Notes: generated by a model from the sequence alone, not told the origin. 7,978 nt of DNA from an uncultured Bacteroidota bacterium (GCA_946479055.1 CAMLEX010000201.1:1-7978); one strand, 5' to 3'; counted from the stretch's first letter, positions 1 to 6,694 are shown. Program-made: numbers and translations.

Positions 1-565
1 CAACAGGCGGACTCGTCGTTTTTTTATTAACAAAAGGAGGATTGGGACTTTCTTTTTTTGGTCGCAATGCCGGTTCTATGTAAAACTCCGAAGTAGTTAC
101 TCTTCTAAGATATACTTTGCCCCCGCCACAATCACCCCATTCATACGGGTTGGGTCCTTCTGATACTTCCTGCTTGCCTAAATAAGTTCCTTCCAAAAAT
201 TCTTCTTTTCCTGAACGGGAATAATGAAGGTTATAATTCATGATGCAGGTGCCTCCACCGCTATAGCTCTTTACTTCCACTGTTTTTATTTCCCTGATCT
301 TGAAGTTTTGAGAAGTGCCCCCATAGTTTCCGGTCATAGTAGCTTTTCCATAAAAGCGAATATCATCCTGCCAGGAATAAGAAACCCCCGATACAGCATG
401 TTCTTTATTTTCTATTACCTGGAACTCCAGTCTATATTGATATCCATTATCGGCTATAAAGTAGCCACGCCAGATGCCCGTAACGCTTTGAGAAAATGAG
501 GTGATGGAGAAAGCGCAGATAAAAATCAAAAGGGGCAGCCCGTTTTTTTGTAGGATCCGTCTCAT
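1..565 (-). CDS. Exported protein of unknown function, 5' part (runs off left edge)
   Basis: Reading the minus strand from ATG at 565-563 gives 188 codons without a stop to the window edge, so the 3' end is missing. An in-frame TGA (complement of 572-574) lies just upstream, and no other ATG fits between, so the start is well fixed. Residues 1-25 form a signal peptide: MRR, a hydrophobic core (LPLLIFICAFSITS), then a likely cleavage at SFS|Q. The mature part begins with GIWRGYF and is rich in aromatic and beta-prone residues (YQYRLEFQV, FYGKATMTGNY), suggesting a beta-sheet or barrel domain over about residues 28-157. Cys107 and Cys146 could form a disulfide. From about residue 165 the chain becomes Pro/Lys/Asn-rich, like a linker to a further domain outside the window. 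I do not recognise a named family or function. It is transcribed divergently from thrS. Confidence 0.8.
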   Translation of the reverse strand, partial: MRRILQKNGLPLLIFICAFSITSFSQSVTGIWRGYFIADNGYQYRLEFQVIENKEHAVSGVSYSWQDDIRFYGKATMTGNYGGTSQNFKIREIKTVEVKSYSGGGTCIMNYNLHYSRSGKEEFLEGTYLGKQEVSEGPNPYEWGDCGGGKVYLRRVTTSEFYIEPALRPKKESPNPPFVNKKTTSPPV

Positions 566-572
566 TGAATAT

Positions 573-580
573 CAAAACTA
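573..580 (-). promoter_or_regulatory. Possible -7 box for the divergent exported-protein gene
   Basis: On the minus strand this octamer reads TAGTTTTG and fits the Bacteroidota -7 consensus TAnnTTTG. It lies about 7 bp before the ATG at 565, so a transcript from it would be nearly leaderless. I see no TTTG-like -33 box at the expected distance. It may be chance. Confidence 0.25.
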
Positions 581-602
581 ACGAATAAGTTCGTATAGGT
601 TG

Positions 603-633
603 ATTGCACTCCGGCAAGAGTTTGTTAATTTTG
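603..633 (+). promoter_or_regulatory. Probable thrS promoter (Bacteroidota type)
   Basis: The -7 box TAATTTTG at 626-633 matches TAnnTTTG exactly. A -33 box ATTG at 603-606 (3 of 4 to TTTG) precedes it with a 19 bp spacer, the usual distance. It is the only such pair I found upstream of thrS. Transcription would start near 640 and give a leader of about 165 nt. Confidence 0.5.
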
Positions 634-656
634 CCACCTCAAAAAACGGGTTGCTA

Positions 657-784
657 GTTGCCTGTCACTGGTTACCGGTTTTTTAAAAAACAAAAATTGT
701 TTTTATGAATAGAAAGTTTCGGTTATACTGGAAACCAGAAACTGCTAACAGGCAATAAGTAACAACTAACCAGTAACAGGCAAC
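657..784. repeat. Inverted repeat in the thrS leader (18 bp arms, 17/18 paired)
   Basis: The left arm at 657-674 (GTTGCCTGTCACTGGTTA) is complementary to the right arm at 767-784 (TAACCAGTAACAGGCAAC) at 17 of 18 positions; the mismatch is C666 against A775. The 92 bp between them contain smaller self-complementary elements: a palindrome at 678-691 (six T then six A flanked by G and C), a hairpin at 686-693/697-704 (AAAAACAA/TTGTTTTT), and a hairpin CTGG-AAA-CCAG at 728-738. The whole lies inside the predicted thrS leader and ends 22 nt before the start codon. It could be an RNA regulatory structure or a degenerate small palindromic element; the sequence does not decide. Confidence 0.7.
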
Positions 785-806
785 AAAACAACCAGTAAAA
801 AGCAAC
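746..806. repeat. Degenerate short direct repeats abutting the thrS start codon
   Basis: The 17-mer at 768-784 (AACCAGTAACAGGCAAC) recurs at 790-806 with 15 of 17 identities and a 22 bp period. The 10-mer TAACAGGCAA occurs at 746-755 and again at 774-783. The last copy ends at the base before the thrS ATG, so the ribosome-binding region itself is made of repeat sequence. No Shine-Dalgarno motif is present. Confidence 0.65.
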
Positions 807-2747
807 ATGATCAATATTACATTTCCTGATGGCGCAGTAAGACAATATGAAAACGGAATTTCTGCATTGGATATCGCAAAATCTATTTCCGAAGGACTGG
901 CAAGAAAAATTCTAGCAGCGAATGTGAATGGACAGGTGTGGGATGCCACAAGACCCATCAATGAAGATGCTACCTTAAACCTGCTTTCCTGGAACGATAA
1001 AGATGGCAAAAGCACGTTCTGGCATTCATCTGCCCACCTTATGGCGGAGGCTGTTGAAGCTGTTTTTCCTGGTGTAAAATTTTGGGTGGGTCCCGCTACC
1101 GAAAATCCCAAGGGGTTTTATTATGATATGGATCTTGGTGATAAAAAAATATCCGAAGAAGATCTTGCAATACTGGAAAAAAAGATGAACGAGCTGGCTA
1201 AGAAAAATAGTCCATATATAAGGAAAGAGATTTCTAAGCCTGAAGCCATAAAATATTTTACTGAAAAAATGGATGAATATAAACTTGATCTGATCGGCGG
1301 ATTGGCTGATGGTGAAATAACTTTTTATTCACAGGGAAATTTTACTGATTTGTGTCGGGGACCACATATCCCTGATACCAGTTTTATTAAGGCCGTTAAG
1401 CTTACCAATATTGCAGGAGCATATTGGAAAGGCGATGAAAAAAATAAACAGCTTACAAGAATATATGGCGTAACATTTCCATCTCAGAAAGAACTGGATG
1501 AATACCTGCAGATGTTGGAAGAAGCGAAAAAAAGGGATCATCGAAAATTAGGAAAAGAGTTGGGCATCTATACCATGGATGATGATGTCGGGCAAGGTTT
1601 GATTATGTGGTTACCCAATGGTACAGTGATTATAGAAGAGCTGGAAAAGCTGGCTAAAGAGACAGAGAATGCCGGAGGGTATAAAAGAGTGGTAACTCCG
1701 CATATTGCAAAGGAAAGCATGTACCTCACAAGCGGACACCTTCCTTACTATGCTGACAGTATGTACCCCCCAATGGAAATGGATGGAGAGAAGTATTACC
1801 TGAAATCAATGAACTGTCCGCACCATCATAAAATATTTGCGGCAGAACCCAAGAGCTACCGGGATCTTCCTTACAGGATTGCTGAATATGGTACAGTTTA
1901 TCGTTACGAACAAAGCGGTGAGTTATTTGGTTTAATGAGAGTTCGCTGCCTGCATATGAATGATGCACATATTTACTGCACCAAAGAACAGTTTAACGAT
2001 GAATTCCGGGCTGTGAATGATATGTACCTGAAATATTTTAAAATATTTGGTATTGATAAATATGTCATGCGTCTCTCTTTACATTCTCCGGAAAAACTTG
2101 GCATCAAGTATGTAAATGAACCGGAGCTTTGGAAAGAAACCGAAACCATGGTCAGGAATGTATTAACTGAATCCAATATTCCTTTTGTCGAAGTACAGGA
2201 TGAAGCTGCATTTTACGGACCCAAAATTGACGTCCAGATATTCAGTGCTATTGGCAGGGAATTTACATTGGCTACCAACCAGGTAGATTTTTCGCAAGGA
2301 AGAAGTTTTAAATTGGAATATACTGATCAGTCAAATAAGCCGGAAACGCCATTGATAATTCACAGGGCTCCATTAGGCACTCATGAGCGTTTCATTGGTT
2401 TTTTGCTGGAACAGTACGCTGGCAAATTTCCTGTTTGGCTGGCGCCTTTGCAGGTAAAAGTCCTTCCTATCAGCGATAAGTTTTTGGATTATGCTAAAAC
2501 TGTTTCGCAAAAGCTGAAAAATGCAGATATTCGTACAGAGGTTGATGATCGCCAGGAGAAGATAGGCAAAAAGATCCGCGATACAGAATTGATGAAAGTG
2601 CCTTATATGCTGGTAGTGGGAGAAAAAGAAATGAATGAAAATAAAGTGGCAATAAGAAGACAAGGAAAGGGTGACATAGGTGTAAAAGGAATAGATGAAT
2701 TTTTGAATGAAATAATAACAGAAATAAAAGACCGGAGAGCTGAATAA
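807..2747 (+). CDS. thrS: Threonyl-tRNA synthetase
   Basis: A full-length class II ThrRS of 646 residues (E. coli 642). It charges tRNA-Thr with threonine in the cytoplasm. Residues 1-61 form the TGS domain. The editing domain follows, with HSSAH (His73, His77) and DLCRGPH (Cys183, His187), the conserved residues of the site that clears Ser-tRNA-Thr. The catalytic core covers about 245-540. The zinc ligands that read threonine are Cys337 (MNCPHH), His388 (NDAHIY) and His519 (IHRAPLG). Motif 2 is TVYRYEQSGELFGLMRVR at 363-380 and motif 3 surrounds Arg520. The anticodon-binding domain runs from about 545 to 640. An in-frame TAA at 774-776 with no ATG in between fixes the start at 807. Motif 2 is followed by C-L-H-M-N-D, where E. 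coli has G-F-T-Q-D-D. The gene precedes infC by 107 bp, with no terminator seen, so cotranscription is likely. Confidence 0.97.
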   Translation: MINITFPDGAVRQYENGISALDIAKSISEGLARKILAANVNGQVWDATRPINEDATLNLLSWNDKDGKSTFWHSSAHLMAEAVEAVFPGVKFWVGPATENPKGFYYDMDLGDKKISEEDLAILEKKMNELAKKNSPYIRKEISKPEAIKYFTEKMDEYKLDLIGGLADGEITFYSQGNFTDLCRGPHIPDTSFIKAVKLTNIAGAYWKGDEKNKQLTRIYGVTFPSQKELDEYLQMLEEAKKRDHRKLGKELGIYTMDDDVGQGLIMWLPNGTVIIEELEKLAKETENAGGYKRVVTPHIAKESMYLTSGHLPYYADSMYPPMEMDGEKYYLKSMNCPHHHKIFAAEPKSYRDLPYRIAEYGTVYRYEQSGELFGLMRVRCLHMNDAHIYCTKEQFNDEFRAVNDMYLKYFKIFGIDKYVMRLSLHSPEKLGIKYVNEPELWKETETMVRNVLTESNIPFVEVQDEAAFYGPKIDVQIFSAIGREFTLATNQVDFSQGRSFKLEYTDQSNKPETPLIIHRAPLGTHERFIGFLLEQYAGKFPVWLAPLQVKVLPISDKFLDYAKTVSQKLKNADIRTEVDDRQEKIGKKIRDTELMKVPYMLVVGEKEMNENKVAIRRQGKGDIGVKGIDEFLNEIITEIKDRRAE

Positions 2748-2777
2748 TTTCCGATCTTCAACAGGTTAATTTTTATT

Positions 2778-2837
2778 CCCGTTCCCTGACCGGGTAATAC
2801 AATTAAAAAAAGAACAGCATTTTTCAGGGAAAATGCT
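2778..2837 (+). promoter_or_regulatory. Paired hairpins with complementary loops in the infC 5' region
   Basis: Hairpin A is CCCG (2778-2781) with CGGG (2791-2794) around the loop TTCCCTGAC. Hairpin B is AGCATTTT (2816-2823) with AAAATGCT (2830-2837), a perfect 8 bp stem around the loop TCAGGG. The B loop is exactly complementary to CCCTGA in loop A. The complementarity extends to 8 bp (2782-2789 with 2824-2831) if the B stem opens. A kissing-loop or an alternative pairing is therefore possible. Hairpin B ends 17 nt before the infC ATG. Neither hairpin is followed by a T-run, so this does not look like a terminator. IF3/L35/L20 operons are autoregulated through leader pseudoknots in other phyla; a similar role here is inference. 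Confidence 0.45.
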
Positions 2838-2854
2838 TCACGCAAAAAAAATAA

Positions 2855-3529
2855 ATGGCAGTACCACAAAAACCCGGAGGCGGGTTCAACAGACCACCAG
2901 GTGGCGGAGGATTTAAAAAGCCCGGCGGTGGCGGATTTAATAAACCCGGAGGAGGCTTCAGAGGAAGATTTGCTCCCCGTAAAGAAGCAGAACATCGTAT
3001 TAATCATTTTATCAGGGTGCCCCAGGTTCGCCTAGTTGGAGACAATGTAGAAGTAGGTATCTATTCTGTTCAGGATGCTCTTCGCATGGCGCAGGAGCAG
3101 CAACTTGATCTTGTTGAGATTTCACCACAGGTAGATCCTCCGGTTTGTAAGATCATTGATTATAATAAATTTCTCTACGATAAGAAGAAGAAAGAGAAAG
3201 AGATGAAAGCGAAAAGCAAAGTCTCAGAGGTAAAGGAAATTCGTTTTACTCCCAATACGGATGATCATGACTTTGACTTTAAAGCAAAGCATGCCGAAGG
3301 ATTTTTAAAAGATGGCAATAAAGTAAAAGCTTATGTGCAGTTTAAAGGCCGTGCTATACAGTTTCAGGACCGGGGACAATTATTGCTGTTAAAATTTGCA
3401 GAACGCCTTTCAGAAATAGGAATCTTAGAAAGTATGCCTAAACTGGAAGGAAGAAGGATGCTGGCAATGTTTGCACCCAAAGGCAAAAAGAAAGCTGAAA
3501 AAACTGATAAAGCTGATAAGGCTGATTAA
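2855..3529 (+). CDS. infC: Translation initiation factor IF-3
   Basis: IF3 binds the 30S subunit, prevents premature 50S joining and monitors start-codon and initiator-tRNA pairing. The protein has 224 residues against about 180 in E. coli. Residues 46-110 match the IF3 N domain (HRINHFIR, VRLVGDN, LDLVEISP, PPVCKIIDYNKFLYDKKKK). Residues 108-124 are the Lys-rich linker. Residues 126-210 match the C domain (VKEIRFTPNTDDHDFDFK, VKAYVQFKGR, LEGRRMLAMFAPK). The extra length is an N-terminal extension of about 42 residues with four PGGGF/GGGGF-type repeats, plus a charged tail ending KADKADKAD. The ATG at 2855 is directly preceded by an in-frame TAA (2852-2854), so an upstream AUU start as in E. 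coli infC is impossible. It probably shares a transcript with thrS and is closed by the terminator at 3558-3583. Confidence 0.96.
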   Translation: MAVPQKPGGGFNRPPGGGGFKKPGGGGFNKPGGGFRGRFAPRKEAEHRINHFIRVPQVRLVGDNVEVGIYSVQDALRMAQEQQLDLVEISPQVDPPVCKIIDYNKFLYDKKKKEKEMKAKSKVSEVKEIRFTPNTDDHDFDFKAKHAEGFLKDGNKVKAYVQFKGRAIQFQDRGQLLLLKFAERLSEIGILESMPKLEGRRMLAMFAPKGKKKAEKTDKADKAD

Positions 3530-3557
3530 GTTAAAACTCCAGCCTAAAAGAGTAATA

Positions 3558-3583
3558 AAAACCCAGCCATCTGGCTGGGTTTT
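3558..3583 (+). terminator. Strong intrinsic terminator after infC
   Basis: A perfect hairpin: AAAACCCAGCC (3558-3568), loop ATCT, GGCTGGGTTTT (3573-3583). The 7 bp GC-rich core is flanked by A4 and T4, so it could also work on the other strand. It lies 29 bp after the infC stop and separates thrS-infC from everything downstream. Confidence 0.9.
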
Positions 3584-3740
3584 ATATCTTGATCTAAATA
3601 GGTAAATAATAAAAATTTCCATCGCATTTTCACTGCTCACATCAACATTTCACCGCTGGTAGAAAAACTCCGGATATAGCGAGGCAAATTCATCCTTTCC
3701 GTACCTTAGTTCACTTAATTTCACCACCAAAATAAAATAC

Positions 3741-6260
3741 ATGCATCAACTCTTTTCCCGTGTGAGTTTTGCTTTTATTGCAGCTTCTTTTTGTACAGTT
3801 GCGATTGCTCAACCTAAAGCTGATACAACGAAAAGCCCCCTGACAGGGCCCCGTTCGTCATCAGGTCCCAAACCTTATAATGAGATAATTACTAACAAAG
3901 CTGTTACTGATGAGGGCTTATTTAAAGTACATAAAATTGAGGACAAATATTATTTCGAAATCGGGGACACAATGCTTGGCCGTGAGATATTGGTCGTGAA
4001 CCGTATTTCGAAAGCAGCGGCAGGTATGAGGAATGGATTTTTTGGATATGCAGGTGACCAGGTAGGACAGAATGTTATACGTTTTGAAAAAGGGCCCAAC
4101 AATAAAATATTTCTGCGGAATATTTCTTTTGCCGAATATTCAAAGGATTCTACTTCGCCTATGTTTACAGCCGTAAATAAATCGAATGTGCAACCCATCG
4201 CGGCCGCATTTGATATAAAAGCATTAACCAAAGATTCATCGGGCAATGTAATTGATATAACAGAATATATTGGCAGCGATAATGATGTATTGTTTTTTAG
4301 CAGCCAGATTAAATCGGGTATGCGGATAGGTTCTCAACAATCAGACAAATCGTATATAGTAGGAGTAAGATCGTACCCTCTCAATATTGAAATCAATACT
4401 GTAAAAACATATAGCAGGATGCCGGCCCCAACTGCAGGAGCCGCCCCTTCATCAGCCGGTGGCAATATCACTATTGAAATGAATAGCTCACTTGTTTTGC
4501 TTCCAAAAGTGCCTATGAGAGCCCGGTATGCTGATCCACGGGTTGGATATTTTACAATTGGATATACTGATTTTGATGCCAACCCACAAGGTGTTGAAGC
4601 CGTGAGATTAATAAAAAGATGGAGGCTGGAACCTAAGGATACAGATCTTGAAAAATATAAAAGAGGTGAATTGGTAGAACCTAAAAAGCCGATTGTATTT
4701 TATATCGATCCGGCTACTCCAAAAAATTGGGTGCCTTATCTGATACAGGGGGTAAATGATTGGCAGGCTTCTTTTGAAAAAGCCGGTTTCAAAAATGCCA
4801 TTATTGGGAAAATGGCCCCTAGCAAAGAAGAAGATCCTGAATGGAGTCTGGAAGATGGCCGTTATTCAGCTATCGTTTACAAACCTTCAGACGTAGCGAA
4901 TGCAAGTGGTCCAAGTATCAGCGATCCACGTAGCGGAGAGATCATGGAAAGCCATATTAACTGGTACCATAATGTTATGGAGTTGATCCATCATTGGTAT
5001 TTTGTGCAATGTGCCCCGGTTGATCCTGATGCAAGAAAAATGATTTACGATAACGACTTGATGGGCCAGTTGATCCGTTTTGTTTCATCACATGAAGTAG
5101 GGCATACTTTGGGCCTCCGCCACAATTATGGTTCCAGCTCCAGTGTTCCTGTAGAAAAATTGCGTGATAAATCATGGGTAGAAAAAAATGGTCATACTCC
5201 TTCAATAATGGATTATGCCAGGTTTAATTATGTAGCACAGCCTGAAGATAAGATCAGCCGTGCAGGCTTGTTTCCACGGATTGGTGATTATGATAATTGG
5301 GCAATTGAGTGGGGTTATAAAATATTGCCCCAATATAAAGATGCTGATGATGAAAAAACACATTTGAACCAATGGGTTATCGAAAAATTAAAAGATAATC
5401 GCTTGTGGTTTGGTACAGAAACCAATCCTGATGATCCCCGCTCTCAAAGAGAACAGGTAGGAGATGATGGCATAAAAGGCGCTATGTATGGTATAAAGAA
5501 TTTGCAACGAATTGTTCCCAATCTTGATGAGTGGACAAAAATGCCTAATAAAGATTATAGTAGCCTTCGTGCCATGTATGACCAGGTTACTGGCCAATTT
5601 TCCATGTATATGAGCCATGCGGCCAAATATATTGGTGGCATAATGGAAACACCAAGAATGGTTGAAGAAAAGGGGCCGGTATATGAAATCATTTCAAAGG
5701 CTAAGCAAAAAGAGGCTGTAGATTTTCTCAATAAGCAATTATTTGCTACGCCAGGCTGGTTGATCAATAAAGATATTTTCGATAAGACGGGAATAAATGC
5801 TATCAGCACGGTAGGAGGGTTGCAGGATGCTATTTTAAACCGTGTACTTTCTACCCGTAGTTTATCTAAACTTATTGATGCAGAAGCAGCACAAGGTAGC
5901 GGAGCTTATTCTATTACGGACTTGTTTGCCGATTTAAAAAAGGGTATCTGGACAGAATTGCCCGGTAGATCGAAGATTGATGTATATCGCAGAAATCTGC
6001 AAAAGTCATATATCAACATATTGGATGAATTGGTTAAGCCACCGCAAAGTGGGAGTTCATCTGGTATCATCATAATGGTGCTTGGAGGCGGGTCTACAAC
6101 AAGCACGGAAAAATCGGATATCATGAGTGTGGCAAGAGCCCATCTTACTTCACTTCGGAATGAGATAAAAGCTGCTTCAGGTGGAGTATCTGATCAAATG
6201 AGCCGTTATCATTTACAGGATATTGTGGTACGTATTGATAATGCATTGAATCCCAAGTAA
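3741..6260 (+). CDS. Exported zinc metalloprotease (metzincin type)
   Basis: The protein has 839 residues. Residues 1-24 look like a signal peptide (FAFIAASFCTVAIAQ, cleavage near AIA|Q), so it acts in the periplasm or outside the cell. The catalytic motif is HEVGHTLGLRH at 451-461, the metzincin pattern HExxHxxGxxH: His451, His455 and His461 bind zinc and Glu452 is the catalytic base. SIMDY at 488-492 supplies the Met-turn (Met490). Length, the long N-terminal beta-rich region and the conserved C-terminal region match, from memory, the large Bacteroidota zinc-dependent metalloproteases carrying DUF5117/DUF5118 and DUF4953 regions. The substrate is unknown. Residues 229-241 (Ala/Ser/Gly/Pro) and 769-790 (Ser/Gly-rich around IIIMVLGGG) are low-complexity segments, probably loops. 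I see no C-terminal sorting domain. The gene ends in tandem stops (TAATAA) and sits alone between two terminators, interrupting the usual infC-rpmI-rplT order. Confidence 0.92.
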   Translation: MHQLFSRVSFAFIAASFCTVAIAQPKADTTKSPLTGPRSSSGPKPYNEIITNKAVTDEGLFKVHKIEDKYYFEIGDTMLGREILVVNRISKAAAGMRNGFFGYAGDQVGQNVIRFEKGPNNKIFLRNISFAEYSKDSTSPMFTAVNKSNVQPIAAAFDIKALTKDSSGNVIDITEYIGSDNDVLFFSSQIKSGMRIGSQQSDKSYIVGVRSYPLNIEINTVKTYSRMPAPTAGAAPSSAGGNITIEMNSSLVLLPKVPMRARYADPRVGYFTIGYTDFDANPQGVEAVRLIKRWRLEPKDTDLEKYKRGELVEPKKPIVFYIDPATPKNWVPYLIQGVNDWQASFEKAGFKNAIIGKMAPSKEEDPEWSLEDGRYSAIVYKPSDVANASGPSISDPRSGEIMESHINWYHNVMELIHHWYFVQCAPVDPDARKMIYDNDLMGQLIRFVSSHEVGHTLGLRHNYGSSSSVPVEKLRDKSWVEKNGHTPSIMDYARFNYVAQPEDKISRAGLFPRIGDYDNWAIEWGYKILPQYKDADDEKTHLNQWVIEKLKDNRLWFGTETNPDDPRSQREQVGDDGIKGAMYGIKNLQRIVPNLDEWTKMPNKDYSSLRAMYDQVTGQFSMYMSHAAKYIGGIMETPRMVEEKGPVYEIISKAKQKEAVDFLNKQLFATPGWLINKDIFDKTGINAISTVGGLQDAILNRVLSTRSLSKLIDAEAAQGSGAYSITDLFADLKKGIWTELPGRSKIDVYRRNLQKSYINILDELVKPPQSGSSSGIIIMVLGGGSTTSTEKSDIMSVARAHLTSLRNEIKAASGGVSDQMSRYHLQDIVVRIDNALNPK

Positions 6261-6287
6261 TAAAATGTTTTTTAGTTAGTCTTTTAC

Positions 6288-6326
6288 AATGAGGGTCAGG
6301 ATAAAGGGCTCTCATTTTTTATTTTT
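6288..6326 (+). terminator. Intrinsic terminator after the metalloprotease gene
   Basis: The stem AATGAGGGTC (6288-6297) pairs with GGCTCTCATT (6307-6316), including two G-U pairs, around a 9 nt loop. The right arm runs into TTTTTTATTTTT. It starts 27 bp after the stop codon and ends before the rpmI promoter. Confidence 0.75.
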
Positions 6327-6334
6327 GAAATCCT

Positions 6335-6365
6335 CTTGCTGCTAATGGTGAGTCCATTATCTTTG
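6335..6365 (+). promoter_or_regulatory. Promoter of the rpmI-rplT unit (Bacteroidota type)
   Basis: The -7 box TATCTTTG (6358-6365) matches TAnnTTTG exactly. The -33 box CTTG (6335-6338, 3 of 4 to TTTG) precedes it with a 19 bp spacer. It lies between the metalloprotease terminator and rpmI. The predicted transcript starts near 6371 and has a leader of about 125 nt. Confidence 0.65.
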
Positions 6366-6496
6366 CAGCCCGAAATCCTGGGCTATATTGGATAGCAAAG
6401 GAAAGTTCTTACAAATTCGGATATTTCCTGAAGAGGTTCGACAAGGATCCCCCGGTGGGGAACGCCTCAAGGGTATAATTATTAATACTGGGTAAA
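6366..6496 (+). promoter_or_regulatory. Structured leader of rpmI-rplT, candidate ribosomal-protein autoregulatory element
   Basis: The leader holds several possible stems: AGCCC/GGGCT (6367-6371/6380-6384, partly upstream of the likely transcript start); AGGAAA/TTTCCT (6399-6404/6424-6429); GAGG/CCTC (6433-6436/6465-6468) enclosing TCCCC-CGGT-GGGGA (6448-6461); and an AT-rich hairpin of six pairs with one bulge (6473-6488) ending 8 nt before the rpmI ATG. The loop ATCCT (6375-6379) could also pair with AGGAT (6444-6448). L20 represses rpmI-rplT through leader RNA in E. coli and Bacillus. That this leader does so is inference from position and folding alone; I cannot match it to a described RNA family. 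Confidence 0.4.
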
Positions 6497-6694
6497 ATGC
6501 CTAAAGTAAAAACAAATTCCAGCGCCAAAAAACGCTTTAAAGTAACGGCCACTGGAAAGATCATGCATCAGAAAGCATTCAAACGTCACATTCTGACAAA
6601 GAAATCAAAGAAACGTAAACGTAACATGAGATTGGATGGCACCGTATCCAAAACTCACGTTGATTTTGTAAAACGCCTGTTAAGATTGAAGTAA
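6497..6694 (+). CDS. rpmI: 50S ribosomal protein L35 (bL35)
   Basis: The 65-residue, strongly basic protein has the bL35 hallmarks: an N-terminal [20 protein letters not shown] and a central [12 protein letters not shown] before the C-terminal helix. Its length equals the family norm. L35 is a small component of the large ribosomal subunit and binds 23S rRNA. The start is the first ATG after the structured leader, and no Shine-Dalgarno sequence is visible. It is the first gene of a two-gene unit with rplT, 76 bp upstream of it. The stop codon is followed at once by a long imperfect hairpin. Confidence 0.97.
   Translation: MPKVKTNSSAKKRFKVTATGKIMHQKAFKRHILTKKSKKRKRNMRLDGTVSKTHVDFVKRLLRLK

Noticed and set aside
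224..499. Plus-strand open frame of 91 codons
   Set aside because: It lies wholly antisense to the exported-protein gene on the minus strand, which has a clear signal peptide and coherent composition. The plus frame has no recognisable features.
634..806. T-box riboswitch controlling thrS
   Set aside because: There is no recognisable T-box sequence and no terminator/antiterminator pair, and T-boxes are not typical of this phylum.
2999..3001. AUU start codon for infC as in E. coli
   Set aside because: An AUU codon occurs in the HRIN segment, but starting there would remove the conserved HR just before it. The ATG at 2855 gives a complete IF3 core.
683..3007. Several minus-strand open frames of 67-142 codons across thrS and infC
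   Set aside because: They lie opposite well-identified genes and have no promoter, motif or sensible composition. They are antisense shadows.
3702..3709. TACCTTAG as a -7 box for the metalloprotease gene
   Set aside because: It matches TAnnTTTG at all but one position and is well placed, but no TTTG-like box occurs 19-23 bp upstream. The gene needs a promoter after the terminator, but I cannot support this one.
3950..6124. Minus-strand open frames of 72-98 codons under the metalloprotease gene
   Set aside because: All overlap a continuous, motif-verified gene on the plus strand and show no independent evidence of coding.
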